Part shown: positions 8,833 through 17,605 of the stretch, piece after piece
Numbering within the stretch: position 1 is the stretch's first letter
How the letters are laid out: every line of letters starts with the position of its first letter
Assembly: GCF_014205175.1 (NCBI RefSeq)
Contig: NZ_JACHNA010000001.1
Coordinates: 2,046,001-2,110,000, forward strand
Length of the DNA stretch: 64,000 nucleotides
Reading direction: 5' to 3'
Source: Micrococcus cohnii
GTDB taxonomy: Bacteria > Actinomycetota > Actinomycetes > Actinomycetales > Micrococcaceae
Translations under genes and position numbers: made by a program
The notes under the pieces: model-generated
What the model saw: only the letters and a program-made list of their open reading frames with translations
Told to the model about the DNA's origin: nothing
The model's database searches: none

Positions 8833-9807
8833 ATGACTGCGCGCTTCCTTCAGATGATCGACCTGCCCGAGCCCGGCGCCTCGATGCTTGCCGAGGCCGG
8901 TCACGTCACCCGCGCCGACGAGGTCGTCGGCCGCGACCTCGCCGAGCTCACCTGCTCCGGTGACTATGACGTCGTCGTGTGCGCCCTGGACCAGCGCTTC
9001 GACGCCGAGCTGCTGGCTGAGGCGAAGCTCGCGGGCATCGCCAACTACGCGGTCGGGTACAACAACATCGACATCGCGGCGGCCGAGCGGGCCGGAATCC
9101 TCGTCGGCAACACCCCGGACGTGCTGACCGGCGCGACCGCGGACATCGCCCTGCTGCTGATCCTCGGGGTCACCCGCCGCGCCGTCGAGGGGGAGGCCAT
9201 GATGCGTGAAGGCCGATTCACCGGCTGGCGTTCGGACCTGCTCGTCGGCAAGGACGTCGCCGGCGCCACCCTCGGCCTGGCCGGGTTCGGCCGCATCGGC
9301 CGCGCCGTCGCCGAGCGCGCCCTGGCCTTCGGCATGGAGGTGATCTTCGCCCCGCGCCCGCCGGCCCACCGTGAGGTCTCCGACGAGGAGCTCGGCGCGC
9401 TCGCCGGTCGGGTGCGCCAGGTCCGCTGGGAGGAGCTCGTCGAGCACTCCGATGTGCTGTCTCTGCACGTCCCGCTCACTGACGCCACCCACCACCTCGT
9501 CGACGCCGACGTGCTGGCCCGCATGAAGGACGATGCGGTGCTGATCAACACCGCGCGCGGCCCCGTCGTGGACGAGTCGGCGCTGGTGACGGCGCTGCGC
9601 GAGGGGCGGCTGTTCGGCGCCGGCTTCGACGTCTACGAGCATGAGCCGGCCATGGCGCCGGGCCTGGCGGAGCTGCCGAACGTCATGGTGCTGCCGCATC
9701 TGGGCTCCGCGACCCGCGACACCCGCGCCGCGATGGCGGAGCTGACGGCCCGCAACGCGATCGCGATGGCCACCGGGGCGCCGGTCCCCGCGCGTGTCAC
9801 GGCCTGA
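8833..9807 (+). CDS. NAD(P)-dependent D-2-hydroxyacid dehydrogenase
   Basis: Reduces a 2-oxoacid such as glyoxylate or hydroxypyruvate to the D-2-hydroxyacid, or the reverse. In 324 residues it shows the expected order: the N-terminal catalytic half-domain ending in YAVGYNNIDIAAAERAGI, the nucleotide motif LAGFGRIGRAVAERA (about 150-165), NTARGPVVDESAL with the substrate-binding Arg, the Glu of YEHEPAM, and the catalytic His in LPHLGSATRDTR. The glyoxylate/hydroxypyruvate reductase subgroup fits best, but the substrate is not settled. It is a single-gene unit with a leaderless promoter, divergent from the exporter operon. Confidence 0.9.
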   Translation: MTARFLQMIDLPEPGASMLAEAGHVTRADEVVGRDLAELTCSGDYDVVVCALDQRFDAELLAEAKLAGIANYAVGYNNIDIAAAERAGILVGNTPDVLTGATADIALLLILGVTRRAVEGEAMMREGRFTGWRSDLLVGKDVAGATLGLAGFGRIGRAVAERALAFGMEVIFAPRPPAHREVSDEELGALAGRVRQVRWEELVEHSDVLSLHVPLTDATHHLVDADVLARMKDDAVLINTARGPVVDESALVTALREGRLFGAGFDVYEHEPAMAPGLAELPNVMVLPHLGSATRDTRAAMAELTARNAIAMATGAPVPARVTA

Positions 9808-9840
9808 AGCCTCCGGCGGCGCCCGGCGGTCCCGACGGCC

Positions 9841-9854
9841 TAGAATCGGGGACC
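9841..9854 (+). promoter_or_regulatory. Leaderless promoter of lysS
   Basis: TAGAAT at 9841-9846 ends 8 nt before the GTG at 9855, without a ribosome-binding site. Confidence 0.6.
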
Positions 9855-11378
9855 GTGACCTCCCAGAATCCCGCTTCGCAGCCCGAGTCCACCGTCGACC
9901 ATCACGATCAGCAGGCCGTGCGCGCCGCCAAGCGCGAGGCGCTGATCGCCGCCGGGGGCGAGGCCTACCCGGTGCGGGTCGAGCGCTCCCACTCGCTCGC
10001 GCAGGTGCGCGCCGAGTTCCCGGACCTCGAGCCCGGTGCCGAGACCGGCGTCACCGTGAGCGTGACCGGGCGCGTCGTCTTCCTGCGCAACACCGGCAAG
10101 CTGTGCTTCGCGACGCTTCAGGAGGGCGGCGAGGACGGCGAGGGAGTGCGCCTGCAGGTGATGGTGTCTCTGGCCAATGTCGGCGAGGATCAGCTGGCGC
10201 AGTGGAAGAGCGTCGTCGACCTCGGCGACCACCTCGCGGTGACGGGCGAGGTCATCGCCTCGCGTCGCGGTGAGCTGTCCGTCATGGCCTCGTCCTGGAC
10301 GATGGCCTCGAAGGCGCTGCGCCCGCTGCCGGTGTTGCACGCGGACCTCAACGAGCAGACGCGCGTCCGCCAGCGCTACGCAGACCTGATCGTGCGTGAC
10401 GAAGCCCGCGAGATGGTCTACCGCCGCGCGAAGATCACCGCCGCCGTGCGCCGCACCCTCGAGGGTCACGGCTACGTGGAGGTCGAGACGCCCATGCTGC
10501 AACTCGTGCACGGCGGTGCGCAGGCCCGGCCGTTCGAGACCCATCTGAACGCCTTCGACCAGGACATGACCCTGCGCATCGCGACCGAGCTGTACCTGAA
10601 GCGCGCCGTCGTCGGCGGCATCGACCGCGTGTACGAGCTGGGCCGGGTGTTCCGCAACGAGGGCGTCGACTCGACGCACTCGCCCGAGTTCACGACCCTC
10701 GAGTCCTATGAGGCGTGGGCGGACATGTACGTCATGGCCGAGCGCATGAAGGAGATCATCCTGAACGCGGCCGACGCGATCGGTGCGGGGCGGCGGATCG
10801 AGACCGAGGACGGCGTCATCGACCTCGACGGCGACTGGGCCTGGGTCGAGGTGTACCCGGGCCTGTCCGAGGCCGTCGGTCAGGAGATCACGCCCCAGAC
10901 CGACGCGGAGACGCTGCGCGGGATCGCCGAGCGCCACGAGGTGAAGATCGACCCCGCCTGGGACGCCGAGAAGCTCGTCATCGAGCTGTTCGGCGAGATC
11001 GTCGAGCCGACGCTGATGAACCCGACCTTCGTGTACAACTACCCGCCGGCCGCGCAGCCGCTGGCGCGTGCGCACCGTGAGAAGCCGGGCGTCATCGAGG
11101 CGTGGGACCTGATCATCGGCGGAATGGAGCGCGGCACCGCGTTCTCCGAGCTGATCGATCCGGTCGTGCAGCGCGAGCGTTTGACCGCGCAGTCGCGTGC
11201 GGCGGCCGCGGGCGACGACGAGGCCATGCAGCTGGACGAGGACTTCCTGCGGGCCCTGGAGTACGGCGCGCCGCCGATGGGCGGCATCGGCCTGGGCATC
11301 GACCGGCTGGTCATGCTCTTCACCGGCGCCGGCATCCGCGAGACCATCCTGTTCCCGCTGCTTAAGCCGGAGGCCTGA
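9855..11378 (+). CDS. lysS: Lysyl-tRNA synthetase, class II
   Basis: Charges tRNA-Lys with lysine. The 507-residue protein has the anticodon-binding OB fold (GVTVSVTGRVVFLRNTGKLCF) followed by the class II core: motif 1 region VRRTLEGHGYVEVETP, motif 2 RVFRNEGVDSTHSPEFT (about residues 265-282) and motif 3 GIGLGIDRLVMLF (about 477-489). Length is normal. A 72-residue membrane protein begins 5 nt after the stop, so the two probably share a transcript. The tRNA it serves is encoded at 27578. Confidence 0.97.
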   Translation: MTSQNPASQPESTVDHHDQQAVRAAKREALIAAGGEAYPVRVERSHSLAQVRAEFPDLEPGAETGVTVSVTGRVVFLRNTGKLCFATLQEGGEDGEGVRLQVMVSLANVGEDQLAQWKSVVDLGDHLAVTGEVIASRRGELSVMASSWTMASKALRPLPVLHADLNEQTRVRQRYADLIVRDEAREMVYRRAKITAAVRRTLEGHGYVEVETPMLQLVHGGAQARPFETHLNAFDQDMTLRIATELYLKRAVVGGIDRVYELGRVFRNEGVDSTHSPEFTTLESYEAWADMYVMAERMKEIILNAADAIGAGRRIETEDGVIDLDGDWAWVEVYPGLSEAVGQEITPQTDAETLRGIAERHEVKIDPAWDAEKLVIELFGEIVEPTLMNPTFVYNYPPAAQPLARAHREKPGVIEAWDLIIGGMERGTAFSELIDPVVQRERLTAQSRAAAAGDDEAMQLDEDFLRALEYGAPPMGGIGLGIDRLVMLFTGAGIRETILFPLLKPEA

Positions 11379-11382
11379 GGCC

Positions 11383-11601
11383 ATGGACGCGTTCTGGGAG
11401 TACTTCTCCGTCCTCGCGCCGTCGATCGGTCTGGCCCTGATCTTCTGGCTGGTCATGCGCTCGTTGTTCCGTGCGGACACGGGAGAGCGTGAGGCGCAGA
11501 ACCGGCGCCTGACCGGCGAGGACGACCGTGCCGCCCGGGAAGAGCGTGAAGCGCGGGAATGGGCTCGCGCTCGAGGCGACAAAGCCGGCCACGGAGAGTG
11601 A
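11383..11601 (+). CDS. Small single-pass membrane protein
   Basis: A 72-residue protein starting with ATG 5 nt after the lysS stop; GGAGG upstream lies within the end of lysS. Residues about 5-27 are one hydrophobic helix (YFSVLAPSIGLALIFWLVMR) and the rest is a highly charged Arg/Glu/Asp tail likely to be helical and cytoplasmic. Its position directly behind lysS suggests co-expression. No function can be assigned. Confidence 0.7.
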   Translation: MDAFWEYFSVLAPSIGLALIFWLVMRSLFRADTGEREAQNRRLTGEDDRAAREEREAREWARARGDKAGHGE

Positions 11602-11626
11602 ACTCCGCTCCGGCCGATCGGACATG

Positions 11627-11780
11627 CCTTTTTACCGCATTTGCATACCTGGGTTATTCTTAGTTGTGGTTTACGCTCACATAATGGTGAACGTGGAGCC
11701 GACAGCGTGAAACGAAAAGTTCCGGGCGTGCGTGGCGCGAGAATCCGGACGGCATGAATGCGGAAAGGCAGACGAACATC
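11627..11780 (+). promoter_or_regulatory. AT-rich leader and promoter of lsr2
   Basis: The stretch 11627-11686 is about 60% A+T, far above its surroundings. It contains TTCTTA (11657-11662) and CATAAT (11680-11685) at 17-bp spacing as a possible promoter. Because Lsr2 binds AT-rich DNA, this is a natural site for autoregulation (inference). Confidence 0.45.
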
Positions 11781-12083
11781 GTGGCTCAGAAGGTGGAAGT
11801 GGTTCTCGTCGACGATCTGGATGGCTCGGCCGCCAAGGAGACGGTGATGTTCGCCCTGGACGGCCGGCACTACGAGGTGGACCTGTCGGAGGAGAACGCC
11901 AAGCAGTTGCGCGACTTCCTCAAGCCGTACATGAAGAAGGGCCGTGCGGTGGCCCCGCCCTCGCCGAAGGCCGAGGCCGCGGAGATCCGCAAGTGGGCCG
12001 CCGAGAATGGCTATGAGGTCTCGGCGCGTGGCCGTCTGCACCGTGACGTCGTCGAGGCCTACCGCAACTCGCGACGCAAGTGA
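11781..12083 (+). CDS. lsr2: Lsr2 family nucleoid-associated protein
   Basis: A 100-residue H-NS-like protein that bridges DNA and silences AT-rich, often acquired, genes. The N-terminal dimerisation domain reads AQKVEVVLVDDLDGS...TVMFALDGRHYEVDLS, and the C-terminal DNA-binding domain holds the AT-hook-like RGR in VSARGRLHRDVVEAYR. I chose GTG 11781 because family members begin with MAQKV; ATG 11754 would add nine residues without homology. AAAGG at 11763-11767 is a distant ribosome-binding site. The gene is followed by a stem-loop and then clpC, a neighbourhood common in Actinobacteria. Confidence 0.95.
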   Translation: MAQKVEVVLVDDLDGSAAKETVMFALDGRHYEVDLSEENAKQLRDFLKPYMKKGRAVAPPSPKAEAAEIRKWAAENGYEVSARGRLHRDVVEAYRNSRRK

Positions 12084-12148
12084 CGCCGTCCCTCGTGCTC
12101 GTCCGAGTGCGGGGAACGGGCCGGTTCGGTGCGCCGAGGCGCACGGGA

Positions 12149-12191
12149 CAGGGCGGCTGACTCGCTTCACCCTGTGGCGAACAGCCGCCCT
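12149..12191 (+). terminator. Stem-loop after lsr2
   Basis: AGGGCGGCTG (12150-12159) pairs with CAGCCGCCCT (12182-12191) around a 22-nt loop between lsr2 and clpC. It is a weak terminator candidate. Confidence 0.4.
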
Positions 12192-12210
12192 TCGGCGTGC
12201 CCGGGGTGCG

Positions 12211-12246
12211 TAGGCTCGGGGCCGAACGTCAGCCAAGGAGTGTGCC
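12211..12246 (+). promoter_or_regulatory. Promoter and ribosome-binding site of clpC
   Basis: TAGGCT at 12211-12216 is the -10 and AAGGAG at 12235-12240 is the ribosome-binding site for the ATG at 12247. No HAIR or CIRCE-type heat-shock operator is evident next to it. Confidence 0.5.
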
Positions 12247-14775
12247 ATGTTTGAGAGATTCACCGACCGTGCCCGGCGGGTGGTGGTGCTCGCGCAGGAA
12301 GAGGCGCGGATGCTCAACCACAGCTACATCGGCACCGAGCACATCCTGCTCGGGCTGATCCACGAGGGCGAGGGCGTCGCCGCGAAGGCGCTCGAGTCCA
12401 TGGACATCTCCCTCGCCGCCGTGCGGGAGAAGGTCCAGGAGGACATCGGCCAGGGCCAGCAGAACCCGCCCGGCCACATCCCCTTCACCCCGCGCGCCAA
12501 GAAGGTGCTCGAGCTGTCACTGCGTGAGGCGCTGCAGCTCGGCCACAACTACATCGGCACCGAGCACATCCTGCTCGGTCTGATTCGCGAGGGTGAGGGC
12601 GTCGCCGCGCAGGTGCTGGTGAAGCTCGGCGCGGACCTGAACCGGGTGCGTCAGACCGTCATCCAGCTGCTCTCGGGCTACCAGGGGAGCGGGTCCGGCG
12701 GCAAGGAGACCGCGGGCGTCGGCGCGGGCCCCTCCGGCGGTTCCGACGGCCAGAACGCCGGTTCGGTCGTGCTCGACCAGTTCGGGCGCAACCTGACCGC
12801 CGCCGCCAATGAGGGGCAGCTCGACCCCGTGATCGGCCGCGCGGAGGAGATGGAGCGCGTCATGCAGGTGCTCTCCCGCCGGACGAAGAACAACCCCGTG
12901 CTCATCGGCGAGCCCGGTGTGGGCAAGACCGCCGTCGTCGAGGGGCTCGCTCAGGCGATCCATCACGGCGACGTGCCGGAGCCGCTCAAGGACAAGCAGC
13001 TCTACTCGCTCGACCTCGGCTCGCTCGTGGCCGGTTCGCGCTACCGCGGCGACTTCGAGGAGCGCCTGAAGAAGGTGCTCAAGGAGGTCCGCACGCGCGG
13101 CGACATCATCCTGTTCATCGACGAGATCCACACGCTCGTCGGTGCCGGCGCTGCCGAGGGCGCGATCGATGCGGCGAACATCCTCAAGCCGATGCTCGCC
13201 CGTGGTGAGCTGCAGACGATCGGCGCGACCACGCTCGACGAGTACCGCAAGAACATCGAGAAGGATGCGGCCCTCGAACGCCGCTTCCAGCCGATCCAGG
13301 TGAACGAGCCGTCCGTCGAGGACGCGACCGAGATCCTGCGCGGCCTGCGCGACCGGTACGAGGCCCACCACAAGGTGTCGATCACCGACGGTGCCCTGCA
13401 CGCGGCGGCGTCGATGGCCAGCCGCTACATCTCCGACCGCTTCCTGCCGGATAAGGCGATCGACCTGATCGACGAGGCCGGCGCGCGCCTGCGGATCCGC
13501 CGCATGACCGTGCCGCCGGAGATCAAGGCGTACGAGGAGCGGATCGCGGAGGTCCGGACCAAGAAGGAGGCCGCGATCGACGGCCAGGACTTCGAGGCCG
13601 CCGCCGCCTTCCGCGACCAGGAGAAGCAGCTCGAGGACGAGCGACGCGAGAAGGAGGACGCCTGGCGCACCGGAGCCGACTCCGACGTCGCCACCGTCGA
13701 CGAGGACCTGATCGCCGAGGTGCTGTCCAAGTCCACCGGCATTCCGGTGTTCAAGCTCTCCGAGGAGGAGACCGACCGGCTCAAGAACATGGAGGCGGAG
13801 CTGCACCAGCGCGTCATCGGGCAGGACGAGGCCATCACATCCCTCTCCCGCGCCATCCGGCGCACCCGTGCGGGCCTCAAGGACCCGAAGCGCCCGTCGG
13901 GGTCGTTCATCTTCGCCGGCCCCACGGGCGTTGGCAAGACGGAGCTGGCCAAGTCCCTCGCGGAGTTCCTCTTCGGCGAGGAGGACGCGCTCATCACCCT
14001 GGACATGTCCGAGTTCCAGGAGAAGCACACGGTCTCGCGCCTGTTCGGCGCCCCTCCCGGCTACGTCGGCTACGAGGAGGGCGGCCAGCTCACCGAGAAG
14101 GTGCGCCGGCGTCCGTTCTCCGTCGTGCTGTTCGACGAGGTCGAGAAGGCCCATGCGGACCTGTTCAACTCGCTGCTGCAGATCCTTGAGGACGGTCGCC
14201 TGACCGACTCGCAGGGTCGCGTCGTGGACTTCAAGAACACCGTCATCATCATGACGACGAACCTGGGCACCAAGGACATCTCCAAGGGCGTCATGACGGG
14301 CTTCGGGTCGACGACGAACGAATCGTCGAGCTACGAGCGCATGAAGGGCAAGGTCCGTGAGGAGCTGCGCCAGCACTTCCGGCCGGAGTTCCTGAACCGC
14401 GTGGACGACGTGATCGTGTTCCCGCAGCTGCAGAAGCGCGAGATCGTGGAGATCGTGGACCTGTTCATCGCGCGCCTGAGCGAGCGGCTCGCCGAGCAGG
14501 AGCTGTCGATCGAGCTCACGGACGCGGCCAAGGACCTGCTGGCCGAGCGCGGCTACGACCCGGCCATGGGCGCTCGGCCCCTGCGCCGCACCATTCAGCA
14601 GATGCTGGAGGACCAGCTCTCCGAGAAGATCCTCTTCGGGGAGATCCCGGCCGGCTCGCTGATCTCGGTCGACGTGACCGGTGAGGGGGCGGACGCCGAG
14701 CTGACGTTCTCCTTCTCGGGAGGCACCGAGCAGCTGGAGGGAACGCCGATGGCCGAGCTCGAGTCGGGCGAGTGA
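12247..14775 (+). CDS. clpC: ATP-dependent Clp protease ATP-binding subunit ClpC
   Basis: A class I AAA+ unfoldase that feeds substrates to ClpP. The 842 residues hold two Clp-N repeats (both with [13 protein letters not shown]-type motifs, residues 1-145), a Gly/Ser linker, AAA module 1 with GEPGVGKT near 221, a middle domain with a UVR segment ([18 protein letters not shown]) that marks ClpC rather than ClpB, AAA module 2 with GPTGVGKT near 558 and DEVEKAH, and the C-terminal D2-small domain. The C-terminal AELESGE tail is unremarkable. The gene is complete and probably monocistronic. Confidence 0.98.
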   Translation: MFERFTDRARRVVVLAQEEARMLNHSYIGTEHILLGLIHEGEGVAAKALESMDISLAAVREKVQEDIGQGQQNPPGHIPFTPRAKKVLELSLREALQLGHNYIGTEHILLGLIREGEGVAAQVLVKLGADLNRVRQTVIQLLSGYQGSGSGGKETAGVGAGPSGGSDGQNAGSVVLDQFGRNLTAAANEGQLDPVIGRAEEMERVMQVLSRRTKNNPVLIGEPGVGKTAVVEGLAQAIHHGDVPEPLKDKQLYSLDLGSLVAGSRYRGDFEERLKKVLKEVRTRGDIILFIDEIHTLVGAGAAEGAIDAANILKPMLARGELQTIGATTLDEYRKNIEKDAALERRFQPIQVNEPSVEDATEILRGLRDRYEAHHKVSITDGALHAAASMASRYISDRFLPDKAIDLIDEAGARLRIRRMTVPPEIKAYEERIAEVRTKKEAAIDGQDFEAAAAFRDQEKQLEDERREKEDAWRTGADSDVATVDEDLIAEVLSKSTGIPVFKLSEEETDRLKNMEAELHQRVIGQDEAITSLSRAIRRTRAGLKDPKRPSGSFIFAGPTGVGKTELAKSLAEFLFGEEDALITLDMSEFQEKHTVSRLFGAPPGYVGYEEGGQLTEKVRRRPFSVVLFDEVEKAHADLFNSLLQILEDGRLTDSQGRVVDFKNTVIIMTTNLGTKDISKGVMTGFGSTTNESSSYERMKGKVREELRQHFRPEFLNRVDDVIVFPQLQKREIVEIVDLFIARLSERLAEQELSIELTDAAKDLLAERGYDPAMGARPLRRTIQQMLEDQLSEKILFGEIPAGSLISVDVTGEGADAELTFSFSGGTEQLEGTPMAELESGE

Positions 14776-14853
14776 TCCCCCGCTGACCTGGGGCGACCAC
14801 GCGCTGTGCTGAGAGCGAAGCGCCAGGGGTGGTCCCTGCCGTCGGGATGCGCC

Positions 14854-14969
14854 TACCCTGGGGCCAGTTGCCGTGAGGCGGCTGCGGAACGGAATCGGCC
14901 ACGGGCCGGCTCCGGGCCGTGGCCGCCGCCGGTGAACTGACCGTCCCCGAGACACGAAGGAGAATCCTC
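14854..14969 (+). promoter_or_regulatory. Promoter and strong ribosome-binding site of the small peptide gene
   Basis: TACCCT at 14854-14859 is a plausible -10. GAAGGAGAA at 14955-14963 is one of the strongest ribosome-binding sites in the window, ending 6 nt before the ATG at 14970. Confidence 0.5.
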
Positions 14970-15131
14970 ATGGACATGAACAAGATCGGCGATATGGCCA
15001 ACCAGCACTCGGACAAGATCGACGACGCCCAGGAGCAGCACGGCGACAAGCTGGGCCAGCACTCCGACAAGATCAACAAGGGCATCGACGCCGCGCAGGA
15101 TCACTTCTCCAAGGACGACGAGCAGAAGTGA
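14970..15131 (+). CDS. Small MT0933-like (antitoxin-type) protein
   Basis: A 53-residue, highly charged, probably helical peptide with three copies of a short unit (QHSDKI, QHGDKL, QHSDKI) and the ending KGIDAAQDHFSKDD. This composition and the HxDK repeats resemble the MT0933/Rv0909 antitoxin-like family. In Mycobacterium the partner toxin of Rv0909 is an SRPBCC-type protein; no such gene is adjacent here, the nearest SRPBCC gene being 11 kb away at 3730. It could equally be a stress-induced small protein of unknown role. A strong ribosome-binding site argues that it is translated. Confidence 0.65.
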   Translation: MDMNKIGDMANQHSDKIDDAQEQHGDKLGQHSDKINKGIDAAQDHFSKDDEQK

Positions 15132-15180
15132 CCCACGGCGCGGCACCGTCCGCGCAGATGTGACGCTCACGCGCGTCACG

Positions 15181-15226
15181 AGAGCCCCCGCACCGAGCTG
15201 TTCACGCAGCCCGGTGCGGGGGCTCT
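15181..15226 (+). terminator. Long perfect stem-loop after the small peptide gene
   Basis: A 15-bp perfect inverted repeat (15181-15195 with 15212-15226) with a 16-nt loop, upstream of the argA-type promoter. It is a likely terminator without a T-run. Confidence 0.6.
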
Positions 15227-15234
15227 GGCGTGCC

Positions 15235-15247
15235 TACACTGGTGCGC
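15235..15247 (+). promoter_or_regulatory. Leaderless promoter of the N-acetylglutamate synthase gene
   Basis: TACACT at 15235-15240 ends 7 nt before the ATG at 15248, immediately behind the preceding terminator stem. Confidence 0.6.
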
Positions 15248-15757
15248 ATGAGCTCCGACGTGGTCCTGCGCCCGGCCCGCACGCGTGACGTCGCGGCGAT
15301 CCAGGCCCTCGTGCAACCCCTGGCCGAGCGTCGGGTGCTGCTGCAGAAGGAGAAGGTGGCCTATTACGAGGCCATCCAGGAGTTCGTCGTCGCCGAGGAC
15401 CGCGCAGGCACACTGCTGGGCTTCGGGGCCCTGCATGTGATGTGGGAGGACATCGCCGAGGTGCGCACCCTGGCCGTGTCCGAGGCGGCACGCGGGCGCG
15501 GTGTGGGGCACCGGCTGCTGCAGGAGCTGCTGGAGCAGGCGCGCCGGCTGGGCGTGGCCCGCGTGTTCTGCCTGACCTTCGAGGTCGACTTCTTTCAGGC
15601 CCACGGCTTCGAGGTGATGGCCGATCAGTCCGCGGTGGACCCGAACGTCTACGCCGAGCTGCTGCGCTCGACCGACGAGGGCGTCGCGGAATTCCTCGAC
15701 CTCGCCCGGGTCAAACCGAACACCCTCGGCAACACCCGCATGATCCTCACGCTCTGA
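15248..15757 (+). CDS. argA: N-acetylglutamate synthase, short GNAT type
   Basis: Transfers acetyl from acetyl-CoA to glutamate, the first step of arginine synthesis. The 169-residue protein is a single GNAT domain with the acetyl-CoA loop AARGRGVGHRLL and follows the short actinobacterial (Rv2747) type: QEFVVAE near the start, GFGALHVMWEDIAEVRTLAV, VFCLTFEVDFFQAHGF, and the diagnostic ending GVAEFLDLARVKPNTLGNTRMIL. It is much shorter than E. coli ArgA, which carries an amino-acid kinase domain. It stands alone, with its own leaderless promoter. Confidence 0.9.
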   Translation: MSSDVVLRPARTRDVAAIQALVQPLAERRVLLQKEKVAYYEAIQEFVVAEDRAGTLLGFGALHVMWEDIAEVRTLAVSEAARGRGVGHRLLQELLEQARRLGVARVFCLTFEVDFFQAHGFEVMADQSAVDPNVYAELLRSTDEGVAEFLDLARVKPNTLGNTRMILTL

Positions 15758-15792
15758 GCCGGTCCCGGCGTCGCCGCCTGTGAGCCGGCCCC

Positions 15793-16719
15793 TCACCGAG
15801 GGAACGTCAAGCGCCCGTCCTGGTCAGTGAGCAGCCCGTCGTCCAGCAGCCCCGCGAGGGCGCGATCCCACTGGGCGGGAGCCGGGCGATGCGAGCCGAG
15901 CCGTCCGGTCTTCGCGACCGCCGCGGCCAGGCCTTCCCGATCAACCGAGCCGTCGGCGCGCACCGCGGCCATGATCGCGCCGCGCACCTGCCGGTCCGTC
16001 CCCGCCCAGGCCTGCCGCCGCGCCGGCGTCTGTGCCGCGGGGGAGCCGGCGGCCCGCCACGCGCAGCGCTCTCGCAGCGGGCAGTGGTCGCACCGCGGCG
16101 CACGCGCAGTGCACACGAGGGCGCCCAGCTCCATGACGGCCGCGTTCCACCGGTTCGCGCGGTCGGTCCGCGCGGGCATGAGCGCCTGAGCCAGGCGCAT
16201 CTCCGCACGGGTCAGGGAGGCTCCGGGCAGGCCGATGCCCGTGACGGCGCGGGCGATCACGCGCCGGACGTTGGTGTCGACGACCGTCTCGGGGATGCCG
16301 AACGCGAAGCTGGCCACCGCCGCGGCCGTGTACTCTCCGATGCCCGGCAGGGCACGCAGCGCCTGCGGGTCGGCGGGGACCTGCCCGTCGTGCCGGTCCA
16401 CGATGGCCTGTGCGGCCTCCTTGAGGCGCAGGGCGCGGCGGGGGTAGCCCAGCCGGTCCCACGCGGTGAGGACCTCGGCGGTGTCCGCGGCCGCGAGGTC
16501 GGCCGGGGCGGGCCAGCGCGCGAGCCAGGCGCGCCAGCGCGGCAGTACCCGGACGACCGGGGTTTGCTGGAGCATGATCTCCGAGACCAGCACGCCCCAG
16601 GCGGAGCACCGCGGAGACCGCCACGGCAGATCGCGCGCGTGGACGTCGAACCAGGCCAGCACGGGCTCGTGCAGGTCGGTGTGCCGGTCTACGGCGGTCA
16701 CATCGTCGGCTGCGGGCAT
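15793..16719 (-). CDS. mutY: A/G-specific adenine glycosylase
   Basis: Removes adenine mispaired with 8-oxoguanine. In 308 residues it shows EIMLQQTPVVRVLPRW (catalytic Glu in the first helix), the helix-hairpin-helix LPGIGEYTAAAVASFAFG followed by VVDTNV with the catalytic Asp, and the four-cysteine [4Fe-4S] motif C-x6-C-x2-C-x5-C (CTARAPRCDHCPLRERC). The C-terminus is short, about 80 residues, so the MutT-like domain is reduced; that is common in Actinobacteria. The frame is open to 17190, but the leaderless -10 fixes ATG 16719. It shares a 43-bp divergent promoter region with the gene at 16763. Confidence 0.95.
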   Translation of the reverse strand: MPAADDVTAVDRHTDLHEPVLAWFDVHARDLPWRSPRCSAWGVLVSEIMLQQTPVVRVLPRWRAWLARWPAPADLAAADTAEVLTAWDRLGYPRRALRLKEAAQAIVDRHDGQVPADPQALRALPGIGEYTAAAVASFAFGIPETVVDTNVRRVIARAVTGIGLPGASLTRAEMRLAQALMPARTDRANRWNAAVMELGALVCTARAPRCDHCPLRERCAWRAAGSPAAQTPARRQAWAGTDRQVRGAIMAAVRADGSVDREGLAAAVAKTGRLGSHRPAPAQWDRALAGLLDDGLLTDQDGRLTFPR

Positions 16720-16732
16720 GGCCTCCACTGTA
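16720..16732 (-). promoter_or_regulatory. Leaderless promoter of mutY
   Basis: On the minus strand TACAGT (16732 to 16727) ends 7 nt before the ATG at 16719. Confidence 0.6.
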
Positions 16733-16749
16733 GAGGCGGGCCGGAACCC

Positions 16750-16762
16750 TACCCTGGATCCC
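16750..16762 (+). promoter_or_regulatory. Leaderless promoter of the membrane-anchored protein gene
   Basis: TACCCT at 16750-16755 ends 7 nt before the ATG at 16763. Its -10 is only 17 bp from the divergent mutY -10. Confidence 0.55.
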
Positions 16763-17563
16763 ATGCCTTCCCCGCAGCGTCCCGGTCGTCGCGCTCCCGT
16801 GTCCCCCGCCGTGTACCGGCGGCGTCGCCTCGTCGTGGGCACGGCGGCGCTGCTCGTCCTGGCACTGCTGGTGTGGGGCGGCGTGGCCGTTGCGGGGCTG
16901 ATCGGCCGGGCCCTCGCGCCTGAGCCGCAAGCCGGCGGCAGCGCCCCGGCCGGCGCGTCGGCGCCCTCGAGCACGGCGGAATCCTCCGGCGAGACGTCCG
17001 AGGGTCCCGAGAGCTCCGAGGCAGCCGCCGAGCAGACCGACGCATCCGCAGACAAGGACGAGCGCGGCGAGGGCGAGGACCGGAAGACGCCCGCGGAGGA
17101 CGCCTCCTCACCGAGCCCGACGCCGACGCCGTCGATCGACGCGCCGCCGTGCGAGTCCTCGGACATCCGACTGACCGCGGCCACCGACAAGCCGGTCTAT
17201 GCGCGAGGCGAGAAGCCGGAGCTGGCGTTGCGCGTGATGAACCTCTCCTCGAAGCCGTGCACGGTGAACGTGGGGACGAAGGCGCAGCGCTTCGAGGTGA
17301 AGGACAAGGACGGGGAGCGGGTGCTCTCGACGCGCATCTGTCAGAAGGGCGCGGAGGACCAGGACATGGTGCTCGTGCCGCACGACGAGCAGACCGCCCT
17401 GTTCGAGTGGGACCGGCGGCACTCGGCGACCCGGGAGTGCACTAAGCGGGGCAAGGTGGCCGAGTCCGGCTCGTACCGTCTGACGGTCTCACTCGGTGAG
17501 CACACCTCCCAGCCCGTGGCCTTCCGCCTGACCTCGGATGAGAAGGCCGGCGAGGACGACTGA
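16763..17563 (+). CDS. Membrane-anchored extracytoplasmic protein, unknown function
   Basis: A 266-residue protein with an Arg-rich start (RRRR), one transmembrane helix at about residues 24-48 (LVVGTAALLVLALLVWGGVAVA), an extended Ser/Glu/Ala/Pro/Asp-rich linker to about residue 130, and a folded domain of about 130 residues containing four cysteines and a probable beta-sandwich pattern (DKPVYARGEKPELALRVMNLSSKPCTVNVG). The layout is that of a cell-surface domain held away from the membrane by a low-complexity spacer. I recognise no specific family. Divergent from mutY and convergent with radA. Confidence 0.75.
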   Translation: MPSPQRPGRRAPVSPAVYRRRRLVVGTAALLVLALLVWGGVAVAGLIGRALAPEPQAGGSAPAGASAPSSTAESSGETSEGPESSEAAAEQTDASADKDERGEGEDRKTPAEDASSPSPTPTPSIDAPPCESSDIRLTAATDKPVYARGEKPELALRVMNLSSKPCTVNVGTKAQRFEVKDKDGERVLSTRICQKGAEDQDMVLVPHDEQTALFEWDRRHSATRECTKRGKVAESGSYRLTVSLGEHTSQPVAFRLTSDEKAGEDD

Positions 17564-17605
17564 ACCGGCGGCGGCCGCCAGGGCCGGTGCGGACGGTGGT
17601 CGGGT

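Noticed and set aside
12517-14955. Very long minus-strand ORF opposite clpC (812 codons), and similar ones at 398-1558, 9840-12317, 33777-35039, 38644-40392 and 48687-50303
   Set aside because: They are antisense shadows: high GC leaves few stop codons, and the translated products are Arg/Ala/Gly/His-rich without any domain, while the other strand carries a clear family.
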